This document shows positions 50,199 through 58,884 of a DNA stretch of 64,000 nucleotides, in pieces. The first letter of the stretch is position 1. The number at the start of each line of letters is the position of its first letter. Under the pieces are notes generated by a model. It worked only from the letters and a program-made list of their open reading frames with translations, had not been told where the DNA came from and made no database searches. The stretch is from assembly GCA_002343185.1 (NCBI GenBank), contig DDRT01000022.1, positions 1-64,000 on the forward strand, read 5' to 3'. The stretch comes from Deltaproteobacteria bacterium UBA2409 (lineage in GTDB: Bacteria; Bdellovibrionota_C; UBA2361; DDRT01). A program made the translations under genes and the position numbers.

Positions 50199-53100
50199 AT
50201 GGGGTTAATCCGCAAAATCGTTGGCTTAATATTATTTTTAGGTATAGCCCAAGCCCAAACATATACAATTAAAATCACTGACGGAAACATTGGAATCTCG
50301 GGAGTTCAGGCCTTCGGGACAAATGGGATAAATGAAATACCAGCTTTATTTTCCGACTCAAGCGGAACAATTAAAATTGATACATCTAGCTTGTCCAGCG
50401 GTACTCCAACTGTAGCCTTAGCTAAGCAAGGAAGTGGATTAAAATTCTCTCCTTCAGAGATTCAGCTTTCTTTAAATAGCTGCCCTGGATACACATGTCA
50501 TGTAGTAGGAGTATTAGGAGACGAAGAATCTACTATAATACAGTGGCGAGTCAGAGCTTCAGATGGAACCCCAATTATTGGAGCCCCTGTAAATCTAGGT
50601 GGAAATAGCTGCGCAAGAGCTACGGATAATTCAGGGTTAGTAATATTTTCTTCAGTTAAAAAATCAGGGTCATGTAGCGACACTGATAGTAATCCTAGCA
50701 ATGACAACCTTCATTTAGTTGTAAATAATCCCCTTGGTAAAGTATGTACCTTCACTCATTCCTCACCAACTTCTTTGTGCACAAATGCAGTTCATCCTGA
50801 GGGATTAACAGTTGCTAATTGCCAGGATGGAAGTATCGACCCTCCAACGTCCACTGTTGAGTATGAAATAAGGGTTAAGCACTTTCACTCACAATCTCCT
50901 TTAGGCGGTGTTACTTTAGATGGAAATCATAATTTTGGAATGGCAAGACTGACTAACTCACAAGGTTACTACCGCTTTTTTGCTAGCTCCTTAGCCACTT
51001 ATGATGTTGTACCAACACTGCCCGGTTATGCATTTTCACCTAGTGTCTTATCGATTGATCCAATTTCATGTCCTAAGGTTGGAACAAGGAGAATTTGTGA
51101 GACTAAAGCAATTCCAACTCAAACCAAGGCTTCTGCACTTATAAAAGCCTATATACGAGACACTACTAACAAACCACTTCAAGGGTTCAGCGTTGATTAC
51201 AACAATAGATGCTCCCCTCTTCCAAGATCAGACGCTTCAGGTTTTGTGTATCTAGCATCAACCAAGCAATCTTCCTGTGACAACAATAGTTTCAAACTAC
51301 TTGCTTCACAAAGTGGATGTTCTGTTATTGGAGGCGATGAGATTAATCACTGCCCAACTCTCTACTCAAATCAGGTAAACATCACAGTTGCCTGCGGACT
51401 TCCTCCAACAGAAGAATTTACAATCTCAGGTAAAGCCTTTGACTTAGATGGAACACCTTTAAGTGGAATAACAATTCTAAAAGATGGCTCATGGGGAGCC
51501 ACTACAAACGCAGATGGAAGTTACTCAATATCAGTTCCTGCAAGTAAGACAGTCAAAATTGCCCCAGATCATCCCTTAAAAGCTTTCGATCCAAAGTTAA
51601 TTGGATTTGCAGGAATATCCAAAAATTTCAGCAATATTCATTTTAATGCAGTAGCCCCTTTTGAAACCCTAAGTGATAACCCTGATAATCCACTTTGTGA
51701 CGCGCAACCAACCTATACGATCAGTGGGTTTGTTTTTAACGCTGATGGAACTCCAATGGCTGGAGCACAGATCTTAAATAATCATGAACAAGTAGCTATA
51801 ACTAATTCTGAAGGTGCATATACAATAACAGTTAACACCTATACAAGTAACTGGATTACAGCAGAAAACAATAACAAAAAATTTGATCCTGCTGGATACT
51901 CGTTACCTAAACTTGTCTGTGACAAACAAAATATAAACTTTAAGGAAGTACAAAAACCAAGTGTGCTTTTAGGTGGTACTGTAAGAGATTCAATTGGTCT
52001 TCCAATACAAGGAGTTTCAATTTATCTAAAAGTGGTTTCCGATGGAGAGACACAAGAAAGAACAACTACAACAAATAGTGAAGGATACTACCTTCATACT
52101 GCTCTACAAGGCTCAAGTTTTGAGCTTTCAGCTGATTTCGGAAACTTTACCTTTACACCTGATAAGCGTAACGGCACAGCTGATTCAAGTTCATATACAA
52201 ATGACTTTACTTCATTACAGACGATTGCAACCCCAACTCCAACACCAACAAACACTTTAACACCCACTCTTACTCCGACTGCTACTAAAACCCCAACCAT
52301 TACTCCAACAGCTACTAACACAAAAACCCCGACCATAACCCCGACTTATACAAATACTGCAACTCCTACAAGAACCCCTACCATTACACCTACTTCAACT
52401 GTGACGCCTACTCCGACTAAAACGGCAACTGCTACAGTGACTCCGACTCCTACTAACACAGCGACTAACTCTCCAACTGCAACTGCTTCAAGCACACCAA
52501 CAAAAACCCCTACGAGCACGAAAACTTCTACTCCTACTAGTACCCCTTCAAGTACACCGACTGAAGAGCCGCATGATTGGCTATGTCACTGCCCTCCAGG
52601 ATTAGAGGGTAACAACTGCATTTCTATGAGGCTTCCAATTCCTGCGATAGAAGCTCATCTTAGACAGCACGATCATGACTATCTAGGTCAATGCTCAACT
52701 CCAACAGCAACTGCGACTAAAACATCTACTCCAACCAATACCCCTACAAACTCACCAACAGCTTCTGCAACACCTACTCCTTCAAACACTGCAACATCAA
52801 CCCCAACCTCTACTCCAACATTTAAAGCAGGAGCACCTCTTCCTCCATTTACTGAGCATAAATTGGATGGAAAGCATGGAATTGGACTTTCAATGGTTGA
52901 GATGAATAAGGTTGCCCATTTCAGCCACTATGGAAGGGACGGAACTTTAAAATATACAACACATAACGGACAAAACTTTAACACTGAAACAGTTCTTCAA
53001 AATGTTTATGATATCTTCTCTGGGTACTCATCAAGAACAGCGGTTGTTGTTAATGACTCAGTAAATATTGTCTTCTACGATGGTGTTGAAAAATCTGTAA

Positions 53101-54410
53101 GGCATGCTCGCAAAACATCTTCAGGATGGACAAATAATTTAGTTTCACAAAATGCTGAGAGTCCAAATGCAGTTATGTGTGGTAGTGATATCTGCGCTTG
53201 CTATAGAGATACTGCTTCAAACTCGTTAGTTTTTGCAAAATTCTCAAATAATAGCTGGTCAAAAGAAACTGTTTCTCATAATTCAGGAAAATTCTGTGAC
53301 ATCGAAGCAAAAGGAGCAATCGTTCATCTTAGTAACTCATCAGAATTACTAGTTAGTGAAAAATCGACTCAATGGTCAACAGAAACCATCTCTACTTCAA
53401 ATGTTCGCGAATTTCCATCAATCCATAGAGCAAACAATGGAAGCTTAAGAGTCTTAGCTCATATGGGGACTGAAACCTCCTATGATGGATCGGCTATATT
53501 GTTTGAAAAGTCCACCACCTGGACGCAAAAAACTGTTGATTCCCCATATGCAGGAGGATTCCCTGCTATTTCTGAACTTTCTGATGGAAGTGAGCTTTAC
53601 GCGAACAGATACCTAAGACACAGTGCACTCTTTGGATCAGCAAGCTTTGTTAGATTAACTAAGATTGAACCTTTTACTTACCCAATCTGGAAAATATTCA
53701 ACGATAGAAACTACTGCACAGGAAATAGATACTATAATCAATTAAGTGTTGCGAATGATGATACAATCTATCTAGCTTATCATTTCCAAATTGGTTGCAA
53801 CGAGAATTTTGACGGCATAGTTCTTCATATTTCAGGAGCTGAGCCGACCCCTACACCTACAAACACACCTACTAACACCCCAAATCCATCACATACCTCG
53901 ACCCCTAGTCCAACGCCTACAAGCACAAATACCCCAACTGCCACTAGCACTCCGACTGCTACTCCTACTAGCACACCGACAGTTACATCCACCCCATCAG
54001 CACCTAAGTTTGCTCTAAGTGGTGAGTTTAAGTCTGCCTTAAATGGAAGAAAGCTTACAGCTGAAGAGAAAGATGAATTGTCCGAGGCCGGATTATTCGT
54101 AGTTGCAAGACGACTTGATGCAGAGGATGAAGTTTACTCAATAAAAGTTGATGATAGTTTTTCATATTCTATTTCAGTTCCTAAAGGGCAGTATTTAATC
54201 TATCCAGGAGCTCAGTTTGCAAAATTAAAAGTAGTTTCAGTACCAGCTAAATATACTCTAACTGTTGCCAGTGAGTTTACAGGTCTTCATTTTGCTGCAG
54301 TAACTTCAGATTTTGCTAAACAGCAGGGTGGTGCAGCAGCTCTAAAGAAAGGCTTAAAAGAGAAATTAAAAGGGAAGAAAAGGTACAAACCAAGGAGAGC
54401 TAAATCATGA
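50199..54410 (+). CDS. Giant Thr-Pro-linked multi-domain surface protein
   Basis: 1403 residues from MGLIRKIVGLILFLGIAQAQ (signal peptide); 18 earlier codons are open but precede the signal. N-terminal ~675 residues contain Cys-poor and Cys-paired beta domains plus three carboxypeptidase-regulatory-like repeats (KAFDLDGTPLSGITILKDG; FVFNADGTPMAGAQILNN; TVRDSIGLPIQGVSIYLK). Then a Thr-Pro linker (~677-789), a small C-H-x-P-P-G...A-H-L...L-G-x-C domain (~791-833), a second linker, a ~340-residue repeat region with a beta-propeller feel (GWTNNLVSQN, SWSKETVSHN, QWSTETISTS), a third linker and a basic C-terminal domain. Likely surface adhesin or matrix protein. ATGA overlap with the subtilase. 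Confidence 0.8.
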   Translation: MGLIRKIVGLILFLGIAQAQTYTIKITDGNIGISGVQAFGTNGINEIPALFSDSSGTIKIDTSSLSSGTPTVALAKQGSGLKFSPSEIQLSLNSCPGYTCHVVGVLGDEESTIIQWRVRASDGTPIIGAPVNLGGNSCARATDNSGLVIFSSVKKSGSCSDTDSNPSNDNLHLVVNNPLGKVCTFTHSSPTSLCTNAVHPEGLTVANCQDGSIDPPTSTVEYEIRVKHFHSQSPLGGVTLDGNHNFGMARLTNSQGYYRFFASSLATYDVVPTLPGYAFSPSVLSIDPISCPKVGTRRICETKAIPTQTKASALIKAYIRDTTNKPLQGFSVDYNNRCSPLPRSDASGFVYLASTKQSSCDNNSFKLLASQSGCSVIGGDEINHCPTLYSNQVNITVACGLPPTEEFTISGKAFDLDGTPLSGITILKDGSWGATTNADGSYSISVPASKTVKIAPDHPLKAFDPKLIGFAGISKNFSNIHFNAVAPFETLSDNPDNPLCDAQPTYTISGFVFNADGTPMAGAQILNNHEQVAITNSEGAYTITVNTYTSNWITAENNNKKFDPAGYSLPKLVCDKQNINFKEVQKPSVLLGGTVRDSIGLPIQGVSIYLKVVSDGETQERTTTTNSEGYYLHTALQGSSFELSADFGNFTFTPDKRNGTADSSSYTNDFTSLQTIATPTPTPTNTLTPTLTPTATKTPTITPTATNTKTPTITPTYTNTATPTRTPTITPTSTVTPTPTKTATATVTPTPTNTATNSPTATASSTPTKTPTSTKTSTPTSTPSSTPTEEPHDWLCHCPPGLEGNNCISMRLPIPAIEAHLRQHDHDYLGQCSTPTATATKTSTPTNTPTNSPTASATPTPSNTATSTPTSTPTFKAGAPLPPFTEHKLDGKHGIGLSMVEMNKVAHFSHYGRDGTLKYTTHNGQNFNTETVLQNVYDIFSGYSSRTAVVVNDSVNIVFYDGVEKSVRHARKTSSGWTNNLVSQNAESPNAVMCGSDICACYRDTASNSLVFAKFSNNSWSKETVSHNSGKFCDIEAKGAIVHLSNSSELLVSEKSTQWSTETISTSNVREFPSIHRANNGSLRVLAHMGTETSYDGSAILFEKSTTWTQKTVDSPYAGGFPAISELSDGSELYANRYLRHSALFGSASFVRLTKIEPFTYPIWKIFNDRNYCTGNRYYNQLSVANDDTIYLAYHFQIGCNENFDGIVLHISGAEPTPTPTNTPTNTPNPSHTSTPSPTPTSTNTPTATSTPTATPTSTPTVTSTPSAPKFALSGEFKSALNGRKLTAEEKDELSEAGLFVVARRLDAEDEVYSIKVDDSFSYSISVPKGQYLIYPGAQFAKLKVVSVPAKYTLTVASEFTGLHFAAVTSDFAKQQGGAAALKKGLKEKLKGKKRYKPRRAKS
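52231..52565 (+). repeat. Thr-Pro coding repeat, longest tract
   Basis: About 110 codons of P-T-x-T units. Codon choice varies (ACT, ACC, ACA; CCT, CCG, CCA), so the array is old or selected at protein level rather than a fresh slippage product. Shorter tracts at 52700-52822 and 53848-53998 separate the other domains of the same protein. Confidence 0.85.
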
Positions 54411-56338
54411 GAATTTTAGTTTTGCTTATCTCAACTCTCGTGATTGCCGAAGAACGACAGTGTTTTTCTGGGCAATATATTCTCTCTGTAAGTAGTCTTA
54501 AATCTAAAGCAAAAAATGAACTTAAATCCGCTAAAGATATTCTTCCAATAAATACAATAGCTACTGAGTCTACAAGAGAAGCCATACTAATCGAAACTAA
54601 TAACTCAGATGGCCAAACAGAAGAATTTAGTAGAGCCAACTTTTTGTGCAGATTCCTAAACGATAGAATCAGATCTGAAAAGCGAAGTAATAGAAATGGT
54701 CTTAGAAGATTTCCTGCTTCGTGCGAATGCAATGAAGCAATTTCAATGTTAAATGTTCCAAATGATCAACATTATGGTCTTCTTTGGGGATTAAATCAGC
54801 AAGGCAATATTGATTCAAATGCAAAAGAAGCTTGGGGTCTTACTACAGGTTCAAAAAGTGTTGTAATTGGAGTCCTTGATACAGGGGTTGATTATACACA
54901 CCCTGATATCTCTCCAAACATGTGGGCTAACTCGCAAGAAATTGCTGGAAACGGAATTGATGATGATGGAAACGGTTATGTAGATGACATATACGGAATT
55001 AATGCGATTTCGAATTCCGGAAATCCTATGGATGATCACGGGCACGGAACACATTGCGCTGGAACAATTGGGGCAAAAGGAAATAATGGGATTGGTGTTG
55101 TAGGAGTATCGTGGGAAGTTTCAATGGTAGGAGCAAAATTTCTTCCTAAAAACGGATATGGTTCATTAATGGACGCCGTTAAAGGACTAAATTATTTTGC
55201 TGATCTTAAACAATATAAAGGTGTTAATCTTGTAGCTTCAAACAATTCTTGGGGTGGTGGTGGATACTCAACTACTCTTTACAATGCAATTAAACGTCAT
55301 AGAGATTTAGGTATCGTATTTGTTGCTGCAGCCGGGAACAGTTCCCAGAACGTAGATCTTTCTCCGTCTTATCCAGGTTCTTATAATCTATCAAACATTA
55401 TTAATGTAGCTGCTCACGCTAGTAGTGGAAGCCTTGCAAGTTTTTCTAACTATGGGGCCAATACAGTTCACATATCAGCTCCGGGAGTCAGTATAGCTAG
55501 CACAGTTCAAAATGGTGGTTATTCATATATGCAAGGAACCTCAATGGCTGCTCCACATGTTTCAGGAGCGATTGCTCTTTTAGCTGCCTATAGACCAGGG
55601 CTTGATGCAACGATGTTAAAGGACACAATATTAAACAATGCAACTAGCCTTGGATCACTCTCTGGCGCTGTTATAGGACAAAGAGCACTTAATGTTCATG
55701 CCGCACTTTTAAATGCACCGCAGGGCGTTCCAACTAATACTCCTACACCAATTGCCACTAGCACCCCAACCACTATACCTACCCCTCAACCTACAGCTAC
55801 TGCAACCCCAACTCCTACTCCAATGAAGCCGTATGCTGGAATACAGGGAGTCATTTCAAGCTCCTCAGGGCAGGCTCTTTCAGGAATACAGGTAATGGTT
55901 CATAACATTGATACCAATGCTCAAGAGGTCAGATTCACTGATTCAAATGGAGGTTATTCACTCTCAGGGTTAAAAACTGGTCAGAGATATATTCTGTACC
56001 CATCTTCTAGTGGTCATTCTTTTAATCCAAGTCACTACGAAGTAACTTTGGTAGACGACATAGGAGTTAATTTCTTTAGAAATAATATTACTGGTTATTC
56101 TGTAAAGGTTCATCTTTTATCAAAAACGAAAAGACCGATACAGGGAAAACAGATTATAGGGCATCCAAATTTGGGCACGATTACAACAAATCATCTCGGA
56201 CAGGCTTGGTTTCATGTTCCAATAGGAACAAACTATAAGTTCACAGTGAACGACCCAACACTTCCACTTAAAGTTAATGAACTAACAGGCACAGTTCATG
56301 GTGATGTTGATCGTGTGTTTGTCACATTTACTGATTAA
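54407..56338 (+). CDS. Subtilisin-like secreted protease with C-terminal Ig-like domains
   Basis: 643 residues. MRILVLLISTLVIA is a signal peptide; a ~110-residue propeptide-like region follows. The S8 catalytic triad is D158 (IGVLDTGVDYTHPD), H213 (DDHGHGTHCAGT) and S379 (GTSMAAPHVSGA); AGNGIDDDGNGYVDDIYG is a calcium loop of the family. After a Thr-Pro linker (~444-474) come a carboxypeptidase-regulatory-like domain (GVISSSSGQALSGIQVMVHN) and another beta domain. It starts inside the stop of the giant surface protein gene, so both are made together; it may process that protein or degrade external protein. Confidence 0.93.
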   Translation: MRILVLLISTLVIAEERQCFSGQYILSVSSLKSKAKNELKSAKDILPINTIATESTREAILIETNNSDGQTEEFSRANFLCRFLNDRIRSEKRSNRNGLRRFPASCECNEAISMLNVPNDQHYGLLWGLNQQGNIDSNAKEAWGLTTGSKSVVIGVLDTGVDYTHPDISPNMWANSQEIAGNGIDDDGNGYVDDIYGINAISNSGNPMDDHGHGTHCAGTIGAKGNNGIGVVGVSWEVSMVGAKFLPKNGYGSLMDAVKGLNYFADLKQYKGVNLVASNNSWGGGGYSTTLYNAIKRHRDLGIVFVAAAGNSSQNVDLSPSYPGSYNLSNIINVAAHASSGSLASFSNYGANTVHISAPGVSIASTVQNGGYSYMQGTSMAAPHVSGAIALLAAYRPGLDATMLKDTILNNATSLGSLSGAVIGQRALNVHAALLNAPQGVPTNTPTPIATSTPTTIPTPQPTATATPTPTPMKPYAGIQGVISSSSGQALSGIQVMVHNIDTNAQEVRFTDSNGGYSLSGLKTGQRYILYPSSSGHSFNPSHYEVTLVDDIGVNFFRNNITGYSVKVHLLSKTKRPIQGKQIIGHPNLGTITTNHLGQAWFHVPIGTNYKFTVNDPTLPLKVNELTGTVHGDVDRVFVTFTD

Positions 56339-56992
56339 CTAAAGATCCATTGCATACTTTTTAGGTTTTGCTCTGCTTATATAAACCCTAACATCTCCGC
56401 CAATTTCAACTGCTGGCTTTTCCCACAGATATCTACTTTGAAATGTTCTATGTTGGAATGTTACTGGGCATTGAGCTTGTGCTTCCACCACCCAGGGGCT
56501 CTTATCATTAACCTTGAAGCTTTGTTTTTGAATATTAGTTACTCTTGCTGAAACAGATAGACCACTAGACTTTAGTTCTTTGAGTCTTGTTTCATGACTG
56601 CTTCCAACTTTATTGATGAGCCAATAAATTAGAAGCATTATTGTACCAAGAAAAACAGTTAGAACTGATACAAAATAGAGAGAGAAAAAAGTACCCAAGC
56701 TTGGCTCGTGGGTTATGGGATCTAGAAACACAGGTAGGGTTTCACCAACTTCAAACGGCGTTGGGCTTTGACTTATTGGATGAAGATACTCTCTAAAACC
56801 AACTTTTGGATCTTTGTATCTAATCTTTGGTTTATAAGTAGTAGAGTCACTTCCACTTACTGTTACAATCTCAATTACCTGCCCTTCAACTTTGATTGCA
56901 GTTTCTACCCACTTTGAATTCTTATCGTACCAATAGATTCCGAAACCGACTAAAAGCAATCCTACATACAGTAACCATCTGGCTTTTTTCAT
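56339..56992 (-). CDS. DUF3592-like membrane protein
   Basis: 217 residues with two membrane helices (WLLYVGLLLVGFGIYWYDKN and FFSLYFVSVLTVFLGTIMLL) enclosing a ~75-residue beta domain (AIKVEGQVIEIVTVSGSDST, KIRYKDPKVGFREYL, EVGETLPVFLDPITHE), which is the DUF3592 arrangement. A second similar beta domain follows. Function of the family is unknown. TATGAT lies 8 nt before the ATG. Its stop directly abuts the subtilase stop with no terminator between these convergent genes. Confidence 0.75.
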   Translation of the reverse strand: MKKARWLLYVGLLLVGFGIYWYDKNSKWVETAIKVEGQVIEIVTVSGSDSTTYKPKIRYKDPKVGFREYLHPISQSPTPFEVGETLPVFLDPITHEPSLGTFFSLYFVSVLTVFLGTIMLLIYWLINKVGSSHETRLKELKSSGLSVSARVTNIQKQSFKVNDKSPWVVEAQAQCPVTFQHRTFQSRYLWEKPAVEIGGDVRVYISRAKPKKYAMDL

Positions 56993-57047
56993 ACATGCCG
57001 ATCATATCTACTTTACCGATTAGAGGTAATATATCTATCGATAATGA

Positions 57048-57080
57048 TTGGGGGTCAGGCCTCCCGGCCTGACCCCCAAG
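57048..57080. repeat. Minimal palindrome of the GGGGGTCAGGCC family
   Basis: TTGGGGGTCAGGCC-TCCC-GGCCTGACCCCCAA. It lies between divergent genes, so it cannot be a terminator for either one; this argues that the family is a mobile or spreading repeat rather than only a terminator. Confidence 0.88.
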
Positions 57081-57121
57081 ACATTATCCATTACCCCCAA
57101 ATATCTGCTATTCTACCCCCC

Positions 57122-58231
57122 ATGAAGCGGCTTGGAATCTTAGGTGGCGGTCAATTAGCGCAGATGCTTGCATTAGCCTCACTTAGAATGGGAATTAAAA
57201 CCAGAGTTTATGCAGAGCCTGGTTCTGAGAGCGCAGCTTCTGTTTGCCCTGATACAGTTTATGGTGAGTACGCTGATGTAAAGTCACTTGGTATTTTTTT
57301 AGACTCTGTAGATGTAGCAATCTTTGAGAGCGAGTTTATTCCTACTAAGTACCTAAGGGATTTTAAAAATGTAGAGTTTCTTCCCTCACTAAATTGTATC
57401 GAGATACTTCAAAATAAGTTATCTCAAAAAAAATTAATAAGCGGACTCTCCTCCCCTAAATTTTTAGAATGCACTGAATCAAAAGAGATATTCCTTCAAA
57501 AATGTTCTGAAGAATTTAATGGAAAGTGTGTTCTTAAGTGGGCAACACTTGGGTATGACGGAAAGGGTGTAAAGATCTGTAGAACTAAGGATGAGATAAT
57601 GAACTCATCTGATTTTTGCGACCAAGTATTAAAAAGAAATGGTGGTCTTTTTGCTGAAGAGTTAATTGAGTTTGAAAGAGAGCTTGCCTGTATTGGGGTT
57701 AGGGATAAAAACGGAGTTACTAAGACTTATCCAGTTGTTGTGAGCGAGCAGGATAACGGGATCTGCTCAAAAGTTTTTGGTCCAGCTGATGAAATAGGAG
57801 TGGCTAACACTACAACCAGCAGAGTTTCTGAGATTGTTAAAGAGATAGGCGAAAGAGCTGAGATTATCGGAGCTTTCGGGGTTGAGTTTTTTGAGAAGAA
57901 CGGTGAGGTTTTTATCAATGAGATAGCACCTAGGGTTCATAACACCGGGCACTACACTCAGGACGCTGCTTTTACCTCACAGTTTGAAAATCATGTAAGA
58001 GCAGTTTTAGGATTACCTTTAGGATTAACCTTGGTTCATAGTTCATTTATTATGCTAAATATTTTGGGTGAGAAAGGAGAATTTAACTATCCAAAACTTT
58101 CTTCAAATTTTCACCTTCACTGGTATAATAAATCAGAGCATAAACTAAGACGAAAGCTTGGCCATATTAACGGAACTGGCAAGATAGAAGATTTAAAGCG
58201 CGAAATAAGTGCTTTTAAGCTATTCAAATAG
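57122..58231 (+). CDS. purK: N5-carboxyaminoimidazole ribonucleotide synthase
   Basis: ~369 residues from MKRLGILGGGQLAQMLALAS. ATP-grasp enzyme converting AIR, bicarbonate and ATP to N5-CAIR. ATP-binding parts: VLKWATLGYDGKGVKIC, FAEELIEFERELACIGVRDK, and FINEIAPRVHNTGHYTQDAA with the metal ligands. The frame extends 26 codons upstream through the palindromic repeat, which is not coding. TATTCT lies 7 nt before the ATG. purE follows after 41 nt. Confidence 0.95.
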   Translation: MKRLGILGGGQLAQMLALASLRMGIKTRVYAEPGSESAASVCPDTVYGEYADVKSLGIFLDSVDVAIFESEFIPTKYLRDFKNVEFLPSLNCIEILQNKLSQKKLISGLSSPKFLECTESKEIFLQKCSEEFNGKCVLKWATLGYDGKGVKICRTKDEIMNSSDFCDQVLKRNGGLFAEELIEFERELACIGVRDKNGVTKTYPVVVSEQDNGICSKVFGPADEIGVANTTTSRVSEIVKEIGERAEIIGAFGVEFFEKNGEVFINEIAPRVHNTGHYTQDAAFTSQFENHVRAVLGLPLGLTLVHSSFIMLNILGEKGEFNYPKLSSNFHLHWYNKSEHKLRRKLGHINGTGKIEDLKREISAFKLFK

Positions 58232-58272
58232 GGTTCGGTTGAATCAGATTTTCTGATAAACTATTCAGTCTA

Positions 58273-58884
58273 ATGAAGAAAAAGAGTACTAGGCGAAAAC
58301 CGACTGCTAGGGAGGATATTTCCGAACGCCTTAGATCTAAAATATCAAGTTCTAAGGTTGCGGTCATAATGGGTAGCGACTCAGATTACCCGATAATGGA
58401 AGGTGCTGTTTTGGCACTTAAAAGTTTTGGGATTGTGCCGGAAGTATCTGTGGTCTCTGCACATCGTACACCAAAAGAGATGGTTGATTTTGCTGAAGGT
58501 GCAAGGGGTCGAGGCATTAGGGTAATTATTGCCGGTGCTGGAGGTGCTGCACATTTACCAGGTATGGTAGCGGCACTTACAGAGTTACCTGTAATTGGCG
58601 TTCCAGTTCCAGTTGGACATCTTCAAGGGGAGGACTCGTTATTATCGATTGTTCAGATGCCAAAGGGAGTCCCTGTTGCAACAGTAGCGATTGGCAATTC
58701 ATACAATGCAGGGATCCTTGCAGCACAAATTTTAGGAGTTTTAGACTCTACTATACTTGACGAAGTCGCGCGGTATAAAAAAACTCTTCGAGCAGAAGTC
58801 ATCCAAAAATCTAAGAGACTTGTTGAAAGGTCCACCTTAAGGAGAGCCGAGAAACGAAAGGCAAGTAAGTTCAGAAAGAGATGA
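58273..58884 (+). CDS. purE: N5-carboxyaminoimidazole ribonucleotide mutase
   Basis: 203 residues. The class I PurE core (VAVIMGSDSDYPIMEGAVLA, VVSAHRTPKEMVDFAEGA, AGAGGAAHLPGMVAALT, PVPVGHLQGEDSLLSIVQMP) rearranges N5-CAIR to CAIR. It has ~27 extra basic residues at the N-terminus (MKKKSTRRKPTAREDISERL) and a basic C-terminal tail (RLVERSTLRRAEKRKASKFR); usual length is ~165. TATTCA 5 nt before the ATG may give a separate leaderless mRNA. Overlaps the convergent GT87 gene by 14 nt. Confidence 0.95.
   Translation: MKKKSTRRKPTAREDISERLRSKISSSKVAVIMGSDSDYPIMEGAVLALKSFGIVPEVSVVSAHRTPKEMVDFAEGARGRGIRVIIAGAGGAAHLPGMVAALTELPVIGVPVPVGHLQGEDSLLSIVQMPKGVPVATVAIGNSYNAGILAAQILGVLDSTILDEVARYKKTLRAEVIQKSKRLVERSTLRRAEKRKASKFRKR

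Noticed and set aside
52094..52336. Minus-strand frame rich in Val/Gly across the Thr-Pro repeat
   Set aside because: It is the complement of the P-T-x-T codons; similar frames appear opposite every such tract, and none has a start site or composition of a real protein.
58246..58272. Regulatory PurR-like operator before purE
   Set aside because: No palindrome of the expected type is visible; only promoter-like TATTCA.
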